Assembly: GCA_029582165.1 (NCBI GenBank) | Contig: CM055870.1 | Location: 17,796,332-17,860,331 of the forward strand | Source: Portulaca oleracea | Taxonomy: Eukaryota > Streptophyta > Magnoliopsida > Caryophyllales > Portulacaceae | DNA length: 64,000 bases | Direction: 5' to 3' | Part shown: piece by piece, positions 55,618-64,000 of the stretch | Numbering within the stretch: position 1 is the stretch's first letter | Layout: each line of letters starts with the position of its first letter | The notes under the pieces: model-generated | Databases searched by the model: none | The model's input: only the letters and a program-made list of their open reading frames with translations | What the model was told of the DNA's origin: nothing | Program-made: the position numbers and the translations under genes

Positions 55618-56329
55618 TAGCTCATCCACGATCCATATGCACATACTTTGCTCATAAATAATCAAATTAACACATATAACCCGTGGAACACTCATTTATG
55701 CATATTATACTTAAAATCAACTAAATCTATATCATCCTAAACTCAAATCAAACCCTTGAGTATACTAACCACATATTTGCTTGCACAAAACTCATTTAAG
55801 TCATAACTAGCTCAATTCCCACCCAAATAACATAAAAAGGATAATACTTAACATAATCAATCAATAATCCATTCTTGTCATCATTCAACCCAAAGTATTC
55901 CAATATCACAATTCAACCAGGGCTCCCTCCTCACATACACGAACCCAAATGGATCTCGACACTCAATATTCAACCCAAGTACCATCCAACTTCCAACTCG
56001 GTTACATAGATCAATTCAACCATTCCAATACGATTAACAATTTCAGGCATAAACTTAGTATTCAAAATCTACTAATTAAACCCGAAACTTAACAATTATA
56101 AAAAGGGGACAGAAATGACCCACTTGATTCGATTAATCTCAGATTCAACATATCAATCTCGGGCTCAAATCGTGCGACCAAATCCATCCAAAACATATAG
56201 GAGTTTCGTCCCGGCCTCACATGTAAGCAGACCACGGTGCACCGGACCTCAGTCACCGTCGCGCAACCGCCGCGCCGCGCCCTCTACCACCATCGAACAG
56301 ATCATTGTCGCCTTTGTTCTCCCCTCACT

Positions 56330-56334
<5 letters not shown>

Positions 56335-56371
<37 letters not shown>
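56335..56371 (+). repeat. (TC)n microsatellite
   Basis: About 18 CT units in a C/G-richer block (56200-56420) near the right end of the candidate solo LTR. It creates Ser-Leu repeat ORFs that are not genes. Confidence 0.9.
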
Positions 56372-56374
<3 letters not shown>

Positions 56375-56832
56375 GACGGCCAGCGGTCAACAGGCAGGCG
56401 GCGAGAAAGGAAGAAGGGGTTTGTCCCCCTTTTCATTTTGCCGTGATACACTAAACAAAGGGAGGGATTTTTATCCCTTTTTTCCTTATTAATTGTATCC
56501 CCAACCAAATAATAATAACCCCCTTCTCTTATTCCCTTCATTTCTCAATCTATAACCTAATTATCAAATAATATAACAAGTCCACTAATTAACAAGTTGA
56601 CTCCTCCAATAAAATTCTAATTCAAATAAATAAATAAAAAAAATATAAATATAAATATAATCACATAAAACAGAAAATTACTTATTAATCCTGTGAATAA
56701 GTAACTAACCCATATTAGACCCTTAATTGAGGTAATTACCCTTAATAAAACTCTCGGATCTTACATACATACTTTAGAAAATCATCATAATTGCCAATAG
56801 ATTTGGAAATAAAATAAAGTATTAGTTTAAAT

Positions 56833-57249
56833 GATTATTGGACGATAATACACTGAACTTTAGGGGTATTGGACAATAATGCACTGAACTTTTTTTTTGG
56901 ACTCTAATATACTGAACTTTGAGGGTATTGGATAATAATGCACTCAGATCAATTCAGCTGGTTGTTGACGCGGTGACTGTCCTACTTTGAGGTGTCGTTT
57001 TTCTATTTTTTTGAAATGTAAGTCATCCTGCTTATGTGTACTTTCTTACACGGCAAATTTTTTCTTAAAAAAAAAATAGAAAAACAACACCTCAAAGTAG
57101 GACAACTACCGCGTCAACCACTAGTTGAATTGGTCTGAGTGCTTTATTGTCCAATACCCTCAAAGTTCAGTGTATTTAGAGTCCAAAAAAAAAGTTCAAT
57201 GCATTATTGTCCAATACCCCTAAAGTTCAGTGTATATCATCCAATAATC
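56833..57249. mobile_element. MULE-type MITE with about 185-bp terminal inverted repeats
   Basis: Arms 56833-57015 and 57066-57249 are near-perfect complements; both begin GATTATTGGA and run through CACTGAACTTTAGGGGTATT to CTACTTTGAGGTGT. A duplicated TTAGTTTAAA flanks them (56822-56831 and 57250-57259), 9-10 bp as expected for Mutator-type insertion. The spacer is about 50 bp. No coding capacity. Confidence 0.9.
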
Positions 57250-57259
57250 TTAGTTTAAA

Positions 57260-60161
57260 AATAGAAAACCCCCCCCCCCAATCCCCAAAATTGAGGATTT
57301 TTTAATTATTAGAACGTTGAAGTAGTAATTTATACCTTATGCTTTTGGACTAGTTTTCACCCAAATTATTTTTGGAAATCTTTAGTTTCTATAAAGTAGT
57401 GTTTGATCTAATTTGTGTTTTCCAAAATCTAAGCGCTCTTAAAAGTCAGGCTAAACACATACATGCATACTTAATTGATCAACCTATTGACTATGTTGCA
57501 AGAACCGGTTGACCTAGTGAGTTGATGGGTCAACTGGTTGGATCGATTTGATCGGGTTAGACTGATTGACCTACGTGACCGATTGAACCAGTCAAAACCG
57601 ACACAACCCCCATCATGAGTAAAAAGAAAATGTCATGTACTTCTCAAATGCACATAAATTATCATACAACATTATAACATTAATATGACATCAAGTTGAT
57701 TCTAGCAGTTACAAGTCTTGGTACACAACTACAAGCCATGCGATACGCTTCCCCATATACACCATAATGAGAAAATATGTTTTTTATTTGAAAGAGGAAA
57801 AAATTGGTCGTACTGTCAGTCTGCATTGAATCAGTTAGAATAAGTTTTCACAAGTTTGTGCAATTAAACCTACAAAGCAGGTTGAAGCAAGACCCTAGCC
57901 GGTCTGACCACCAATTTCGAGTTAGTCGTTCCATTCGGGTTGGGGCAGTTCGATTTAACAACATAGTCTGCTGATCAACATTATATTACAATTGGTTTCT
58001 TACATATTGTTGAAAATGACCGAAGATGATCAAAATCAATTCAATTTGGAGGAGATAAGAGAGAAAGATAAGGAGAACATGCAACTGATCAACATTATTT
58101 TCCAATTGGTTTCTAGCAAGTCACTAAAAATGGCCTAAGAATACTAGAATAAATTCTACCTCAGTATGTGGTGTGAAGTAGAGAAAAGATCAGATGAGCA
58201 AACAATTGAGATGGGTTTGGGGGATTTGTGAGGAATGATTTCCATACGAAAGAGACTAGAAAATCTAGGGTATCTTAATTTTATTAGAGGAACTAAAGAA
58301 CATCTTTATCTAACTTTCCCTATTCACAGAGTTTCAAAAAACTGCAAAATGTGTACAATGGCTACATATAGGCCAATGTTTGATTCTTGCTTACTGACTT
58401 ACACTAATAATTTAGTGTATTTCACTATCAACACCACTATAAGTATGTTGTCAATTATCACGTCATAAAATTGCTTTATTGTTATGAAATATTATATTGT
58501 GAATATCCATTTTAATATGTGCTATATTGGCTTTGTTTATATTATTATAGAAGTTGTATGCCTTGGATGCCAAGTACTCTTGTGCTCTATATACCTTTTT
58601 TATATACAATAATAACACATCTCACACCCCTTCTTCCTCCAATTCTCTCCTCTCATTATTTCTCTATCAATTTCTCTTCTATCAATTGTTGCTATTATAT
58701 TTCGAATCATAACATTTACACATTTTTAGTAGACTTTTCTAAGTTTTTAATATATTTTCAATCATAACCCACTATAATCTCTTGTTATTTTAGGATATTC
58801 AAAATGTTATTTCAACAACTATGATAAAATTTGGTGTATTATATGTTGGAAAAAAAAAATAAAGATCAAGGCTGTGGGAAGAAGGAAACTGAGCTGTGGG
58901 ATGACCACTGCCTTGAAAGCGATTGCGGCCCGACCTTGGTGCCAATCGAAATTGCCAGTCGCTCCGCAAGATTACTATCTCTGGACACGTGCTTTCGTGG
59001 TCAAGGATATGGAGTATGCAAACTGTATACCCATAAAGAATGGAAGAGAGGAGAGGAAAGATGAATGGTTTTTGATGTATCTTAAACAACTCAAAGGGCT
59101 ATAATAATGGGCAAGAATCAAGGAAATAAAGAGGAAGCCGGAAGATAAGGATGGATTGATGAACAAAATAGATTCAATCAAACAGCTAATTAATATACAA
59201 TAAATACGCAAGATCTTCCGGAAAAACGACCCAAGAAGGTAAAAGTGAACCCACAACCCACGCCCAAACCAGGCGAACGACGATGTATGCGCGTATGGAA
59301 GCCCAAACCAAACCCTCCTCACTAAAACTCACTTCCATGCTAATATAACAACCCATAGAAGAAATGAATATTTAAACCCACTCAAAACACTCCAACTCTT
59401 CCTATGTGGGACAAAGAAGAAATATAAAAGAATGAGAAAAGACCTTGTTGCCATTATCATTTCACCTCCATATCTAACATTATTATTTGACACTATGAAC
59501 CTCCTAGTCCTAGGTTATCTTTTGCTCTTTCAATCTAAACGTCTTTCTTGAAAATGAGCACGTAGTAGTGGTTAACGCTAGCAAAAATTTGGGTCTGGTT
59601 TAATTTGGGTCGAAAAGATTCGGTCAATGTCAAAATTCAGACGAAAAAAATAATGTTTCGACCTAGTTTTAATTCGGGTCATGTCAGATTAGACAATTCA
59701 GACGGAGCTAAATTTGGGTCAGAATGGGGTTCGGACAATAAAAATAAGAGAAATATTATGTCCGAATATTTGATCAATTCGGTCAATATAAAAATTGACA
59801 CAAAAAAGTTATGTTTGAACTTAATTTTTCTCAATTTGAATTTTTGGGGTACAAAACTTTACCAGCACCACCACCAGTAGGGATGTAATTGGTGCTCTTG
59901 CTTGGAACTTGTAACTGAAGCTTGTATGCCATTAGCGGGGCTCAGGCTTGTATAGCACGAATTTTGAATCTCGATATACCCGCTTTGTATTCCAACTCCC
60001 AAATCTCTTTTCATAGGTCACACCAACTCTTCCCTTTCCTCTCCCTCTCACTCTCGGGTGTTATTTTTGATCCTGAATCATGTACATTCTAGCAGCAGAT
60101 TGATACTGTTCAATTTTACATGCAAAAACCCTTTTCTGGGTTTTTGTGTGGCGGTTTTTTT
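57260..60161. other. Intergenic region before the SUVH4-like gene
   Basis: 57480-57610 and 57880-57960 hold words such as CCGGTTGACC, TCAACTGGTTGG and AGCCGGTCTGACC that look like the two ends of a decayed hAT-style MITE. 58860-59060 has a C/G-richer stretch with short ORFs of unknown nature, probably repeat-derived. A GGTCAATGTCAAAATTCAGA repeat lies at 59583-59850. From about 59980 the sequence becomes pyrimidine-rich (CTTCCCTTTCCTCTCCCTCT) and is the likely promoter/5' UTR of the next gene. Confidence 0.4.
59583..59850. repeat. Dispersed repeat with TTCGGTCAATGTCAAA words (copy 1)
   Basis: It shares TTCGGTCAATGTCAAAATTC and neighbouring words with 62505-62700. It also carries a second, weaker internal copy (TTCGGTCAATATAAAAATTG). 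Probably a MITE family; termini not defined. Confidence 0.45.
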
Positions 60162-61454
60162 ATGGAGCTCAGGAAGTCTTCTCGTTCTTCTTCCAAAACC
60201 AAAACTGGGTCAGACGGGAAGAACAGTGCTGAGATCTACAATGCAGGCCTTTTCGTGGATGGATGTTCCATTCAGAGAAGGTTCAGTCCGAGGCTTCATA
60301 AAACTAGCCCCAGTGTCGCCACAGTTTCATCTCGCAAACCCAGTTCTCGCCCTAATTTTATTGAAACTCCGCAGTGCTACCTGGTTGATTCATCTCCTGA
60401 ATCCAAGTCCTGCAAATCCCAAACTCCAACTCAGAATGTCGTCACTGGTTCTGAAGTTAAAACTCCGGACGTTGTTTGTGGGGTTCCTAATTTTGAAAGG
60501 AGGTTGAGCCCTAGACTCAACAGGGATCTCACGAGTGAAAAACAAAGATACCCATGTGGGAATTCTAGCAGTTCGAGTGCCAAGAACCCTGATCTTGGTT
60601 CAGGTTCTGTGAACCAAATGCAGCGAAGACTTAGCCCTAGGCTTCATCAAAGTCCACAGGATAAGGTGGGGGAAGATAAGTCTAAAGAGTCCACTCTAGA
60701 AAGGAGACTAAGCCCTAGACTTCACTGTCATGTAAAAGATGAGAAGCAAACACCCATAGAGTCCGCCGTACAAAGGAGAGTGAGCCCCAGATTCACTGAG
60801 AAGCAAAAAGTTGTTCCAGATGGTTGTTTCAGCAAGAAAAGATCACACTCTGGCTCTCACACAAATGACAACCTTAGGAATGCAAAAAGAAGTAGATGTG
60901 GCCCTCCTAAAGAAGATGGTTGTGAAGGGACTGGTCTCACTGCTAACAATGAAGCAAAGATGGGTGACACTGCTCATGTTGCTGTTGGAAGAAGCACCCA
61001 TGCAAGGATGAAGGAGACTATGAAAATCTTCAATGCATATTACCTTCAGTTCATCCTGGTAAGAACCACTTGAAGGTCTGATATTACTGTCAGTCTATCT
61101 TCCATAGGGCGCGACTCACTGAATGTACATTGTTTTGCAATATTGGACTTTAGCTATATTTGCATGCAAGAAAAAAAAGGGGCTGTCCATGAAGTTGAAC
61201 GAAAAGCTCAGACCAGTCCCACATATTTCAAATGTCCAAGAATATTTTCTATGTTGTAGATGACTGACCTTTTATGTAGCTTTGAATTATAAGCTCTTCC
61301 ACCCATGATATTTTCTGTGTGTAGTCTTAGACTCTTAGTTTTGTATATTTGGTGAATTGCAAGTTTGCAACATACAATGATATTTGCATTATTTCTTTCA
61401 CCTAGGAAGAGGAGGAGAGACGCAAGGAAAGTAAGACGGGGAAGGAGAAGAACA
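60162..61454 (+). CDS. SUVH4: SUVH4/KRYPTONITE-like histone H3K9 methyltransferase, 5' exons only
   Basis: Exon 1 is 60162-61058 (299 codons from MELRKSSRSSSK); exon 2 starts at 61407. The N-terminal region is basic and Ser-rich with five copies of [QE]RRxSPR[LF] (codons 38, 112, 154, 180, 204) and an NLS-like KKRSHSGSHTNDN...NAKRSR. Exon 1 ends THARMKETMKIFNAYYLQFIL and exon 2 opens EEEERRKE: the conserved (V/M)KETLRxFNxxYLxFVQEEE helix that precedes the SRA domain in SUVH4-type proteins. Such enzymes bind methyl-CG/CHG DNA through SRA and methylate H3K9, sustaining CMT3 methylation. SRA, pre-SET and SET exons must lie beyond the window. Exon 2's end is uncertain: in-frame donors occur at 61432 (GTAAGA) and 61455 (GTAAAG), while the donor at 61475 (GTGAGG) would follow a stop. 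An alternative ATG at 60120 is in frame. SUVH4 rather than SUVH5/6 is inferred from the helix sequence. Confidence 0.75.
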
Positions 61455-61569
61455 GTAAAGCTTTAAAATCTAAGGTGAGGTATTCACTTGTATCATGTCT
61501 ACTTTACAAGTATGCTTTAGGTATTTTTATTACTCATCAGAAAAAAAAAAGGTATGGTCTATGTATATT

Positions 61570-62130
61570 GAGAGCTCTTAACTGCTAGGAAGAAGATAAC
61601 GTTAGTATTCTGCTAGCTTACTTGCCGAGATGATGGTTTGGTGACGTCATGGCTCTAAGGGGTCTTTTACCATTAGGAGCCTTTATAACATGCAGTTTGG
61701 GGTCATGAATGGAGCGGATTCCCCTGCAAAGTCTATTTGGAAGCAACCACTAAAGGTAAGATCCCGGCAGAGGACATGCTTGAAAGAAGTTTTAGTGGTC
61801 CTAGTAGGTGTTCTATGTTTTACCAGGAGGAAGCACATGTGGATAATTTTCTTGTGCTTTGTTCATGGACCTCTTTGCTTTAGCATGCTGCATGTCGTCG
61901 CTCGGGATTTCTAGATGTGTTGGTGGCTTAGGGACAAATCGACGGATTTGAGGACAAAACAGTCTCTTCATGATTTAAAGCTGTTCTTTTTGGTGATATT
62001 CTAGTTGGAATGTGGTGCTTAAGGGAGGTAGTAATTTGAACTTTTTGGATTTTGTTGACAATGCTGCAATTTCATTAGTGGTTGTATTTACTGCCTCATA
62101 GTTGCAAAATCTCTGTAATTTGTTGTATAC
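61570..62130 (+). mobile_element. LINE 3' fragment D in an intron of the SUVH4-like gene
   Basis: It matches the NEF1 intron-1 LINE pieces: a zf-RVT-like stretch (WKQPLKVRSRQRTCLKEVL, about 61740-61800), VVLKGGSNLNFLDFVDN-type sequence, then the tail TTGTATTTACTGCCTCATAG. Several frame breaks. Same orientation as the host gene. Confidence 0.65.
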
Positions 62131-62504
62131 TCATATTTAACTTTTCCTATGATCTGTATTGCGCTACACCATCCTGCTTTCACGCTCTCAAAAGTTCGTG
62201 TCTGAGTCAAATTTTGGTTGATTTAGTTAGCAAATGTTAAAATTAAGACAAGCAATTGGTATCCGTTGCCCATAAGACGAAACTACAGTTTATATGTAAA
62301 AAAAAAGGGGGGGGGGGAGGAGACTATTCCTAGTACTTACCGGGGATAATAATGCTAAAAATTTAATCCGCTGCATTTATTTCATAACAGCGTATATTTT
62401 GAAAAATAATATGCAGGATATGACGATTGGGGGGGGGGGGGGGGCTTGGTTCCGTCCACCTATCCCTTCGTTCCTGTGTTACCCAATTTTTTTTTTGGTT
62501 TGAA

Positions 62505-62700
62505 CGAGGTGAGACAGACCTAAATATGGGTTGAAATTAGGCTAAGACAACATTGATAAGAGTAACATTGTGTCCGAATTTTCGGTCAATGTCAAAGTTC
62601 AGACTAAAAGAAGTCTATGATCGTACCTTTGTTTTTCGGATCGGACAAATTTGGGTATCCGGGTTGTAAACAACTTTTCCAACTTTATCTCAATGCATGT
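62505..62700. repeat. Dispersed repeat with TTCGGTCAATGTCAAA words (copy 2)
   Basis: TTTTCGGTCAATGTCAAAGTTCAGAC matches copy 1 at 59583-59850 in the same orientation. It lies within the intron of the SUVH4-like gene. Confidence 0.45.
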
Positions 62701-62831
62701 CATCTTGCAAATCTTATCATCAAATTCTCGTTAATAAAAAAACAAATATGTAGTTTACAGTTTGTCTATATATGGGAGTTCAAGTGAACTAGGGGGCAAA
62801 TAGAAGCTCACATTGCCACATGCTTAAAAGA

Positions 62832-62945
62832 TACTCCCTCCATCCCACCTGAACTGTCACCTTTAGGAAAAAGAGCCCTGTTTTTGTGAGGTATAAATGA
62901 GGCTCCCTTTCTAAACTGCGACCATTTGGGTGGGAGGAGGGAATA
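62832..62945. mobile_element. Short Stowaway MITE (114 bp)
   Basis: TA borders; left end CTCCCTCCATCCCACCTGAA and right end TTTGGGTGGGAGGAGGGAA are inverted repeats of the Stowaway type. Unusually short. Confidence 0.7.
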
Positions 62946-63424
62946 CCAGTTTGTGTTCACATGAGGGGTATCCATAGCAGGAGATGCTATTTAGCTGGTT
63001 AAAACTCTGGAAGTGTAGTTAATGCAGAACAAAGTCTTGCCATTTTGTCAAGATAGTGTTCCTGTGAAATTTGTGCTAAACTTGTGTCAATGCGTCGCCT
63101 TCAGACTATGCCCAACTTCAAGTTCCCTTGCTGAAGTAATTGTGGGTCCATTATGCTGTTGCTAGACAAATTTCGTTTTGCTGGTTACTTAATTTTGAGG
63201 GAACAAGTTTCCTTGTCGAATACGATTCAATGGTTGTTGTAGTGAAATTTCCTTTTACATTTTGAGTGTCTTTAGGGCAATTATGTAGAGAACATGTCAC
63301 TGTCACTTCACTTATCATTGATGACATCTGTAATTTGAAAAGGCAACAAAGCAGATACTTGGTTCTCCATGTACGGAGGCAATTTTAAAATTACAGATCA
63401 TTCACTCCATTTCCTGATTGCTAG

Positions 63425-63685
63425 AAAGCCGTAGGAGTTGGCTTTGAATTGTTTGTGCGTTCATTGGTTGATGCCAAATCCAGCAAGGCATCAATTATTG
63501 GCATGGGAAGGATTTTCCGGAGGAAGAGCCGTGGGTATTGTGAGCCATTTACCATGGTGTCTTTGGTTGCTGATGGAGAGAAATGTGAACTTTTGAATGG
63601 GGTTAAAACCTCAGTTAAGTCGTTAAGAGGACGAGTGGCTACGCCTTATTCTTTTGGGAGGAGGGTCTCCTTCTCATTGATGTAA
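63425..63685 (+). other. Open segment of unknown origin near the right edge
   Basis: An AG acceptor-like site (TTGCTAG|AAAGCC) precedes an open frame: FELFVRSLVDAKSSKASIIG, then MGRIFRRKSRGYCEPFTMVS, ending at a TGA after 63685. It shows no SUVH pre-SRA or SRA motif and I do not recognise a family. It could be a fragment of a retroelement ORF or an unrelated shadow; a true exon is unlikely. Confidence 0.2.
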
Positions 63686-64000
63686 TCGATTTGTGAATTA
63701 CCTATTTTTGTGTGGTGATTAATTTGTAGCTTGCATGGGAAGCTTTTTCCACGTCCATTCTTTTAGATGTCTCTTATTATAGTTGTTATCGTCCCCCTCT
63801 CCAAAACAATAAAAAGGGATGACAAAGCAGACAATTTCGACCAATCTCAACTCAGGTTTTCAATTCAATTTTGGCTAGAAATTGATACCATTATATTTTT
63901 TTGAACTTTGGCCTTTGAATACTAAATTGCATTCCTCCAATTATGTCAGGTTTTAATGCATTGTTGGATGCATTTGGTAAAGAAAAGAAGTGAAAAGAAA
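63686..64000. other. Unassigned sequence to the window edge
   Basis: A/T-rich, probably still intron of the SUVH4-like gene. No exon or repeat border identified. Confidence 0.3.

Larger units (their letters stand above)
53301..56765 (-). repeat. Candidate large solo LTR (Del/Tekay-like gypsy), 3.5 kb
   Basis: TG...CA ends: the + strand starts TGTAACAACGCGCTCCC and ends CTCTCGGATCTTACA. On the minus strand it would begin TGTAAGATCCGAGAG, a start I associate with long Del/Tekay LTRs. Flanking pentamers GACAT and TACAT differ by one base. The interior has no retroelement coding, only low-complexity ORFs and microsatellites. The words AAAATCCGGCAGAGTTCCC and GAGGGAAAAGGGGGTATGAG near the left end recur in plant gypsy LTRs as far as I recall. 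Class assignment is inference. Confidence 0.5.
62131..63448. other. Intronic sequence of the SUVH4-like gene with small repeats
   Basis: It contains G-runs (about 62310 and 62430), the second copy of the GGTCAATGTCAAA repeat (62505-62700), and a short Stowaway (62832-62945). No SUVH exon (for example KRPDLKA or the SRA start) was recognised in any frame. Confidence 0.4.

Noticed and set aside
56115..56492. ORF containing a run of Ser-Leu repeats
   Set aside because: The repeat is a CT microsatellite; the surrounding sequence behaves as LTR-like DNA.
58831..59104. Three overlapping short ORFs
   Set aside because: They use all frames across one C/G-richer patch, with no recognised domain and no splice or promoter context.
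63425..63685. Third exon of the SUVH4-like gene
   Set aside because: No pre-SRA or SRA motif is present and the open frame ends in a stop without a donor; more likely a repeat-derived or chance ORF.

Overview
The window is nuclear DNA of a flowering plant, most likely a eudicot; the species cannot be read from the sequence. The evidence is GT-AG introns of up to 5.8 kb, plant-specific gene families and a dense layer of plant transposons (Ale- and Tork-like copia, Athila-like gypsy, Cassandra, MULE, Stowaway, LINE).

Four host genes are supported. (1) A COX16-like cytochrome c oxidase assembly factor on the + strand (1924-4469, three coding exons, 126 aa). (2) NEF1, NO EXINE FORMATION 1 (+, 22434-34706, four coding exons, 1131 aa), a polytopic membrane protein needed for pollen exine and tapetal plastid lipids. 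Its introns 1 and 3 are swollen by LINE fragments. (3) NPF6.1, an NRT1/PTR-family transporter (-, 36525-39504, four exons, 624 aa), convergent with NEF1. The same pair is adjacent in Arabidopsis (At5g13390/At5g13400), so this is conserved microsynteny. (4) The 5' part of a SUVH4/KRYPTONITE-like H3K9 methyltransferase (+, from 60162), which runs off the right edge.

The gene islands are separated by repeats. Between COX16 and NEF1 (7180-19522) an Ale-like copia element is split by a 7.3-kb gag-only Athila-like gypsy element (9593-16920) with a perfect AAAAG target duplication. Its LTRs hold a cluster of CpG-rich hairpin motifs. A decayed Cassandra (5S-rRNA-bearing) LTR lies at 20555. Right of NPF6.1 is a 6.6-kb Mutator-like element (39816-46394) with a 9-bp target duplication. 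It has inward-facing, mirror-like ends, a decayed MULE transposase on +, an OTU-like remnant, a Plant Mobile Domain (PMD) gene on -, and a nested hairpin-forming foldback. Beyond it lie a gypsy LTR/PBS/gag relic interrupted by an intact Cassandra solo LTR (50154-50446), a Tork-like copia pol relic, a probable 3.5-kb solo LTR (53301-56765), and a 417-bp MULE-type MITE with long inverted repeats.

The host genes do not form a pathway; their arrangement reflects ancient synteny (NEF1-NPF6.1) plus later repeat insertion. The least ordinary part is the PMD-carrying MULE with its mirrored architecture. Also notable are the LTR hairpin array, the five-fold RRxSPR motif of the SUVH4-like N-terminus, and recurrent LINE fragments inside introns.
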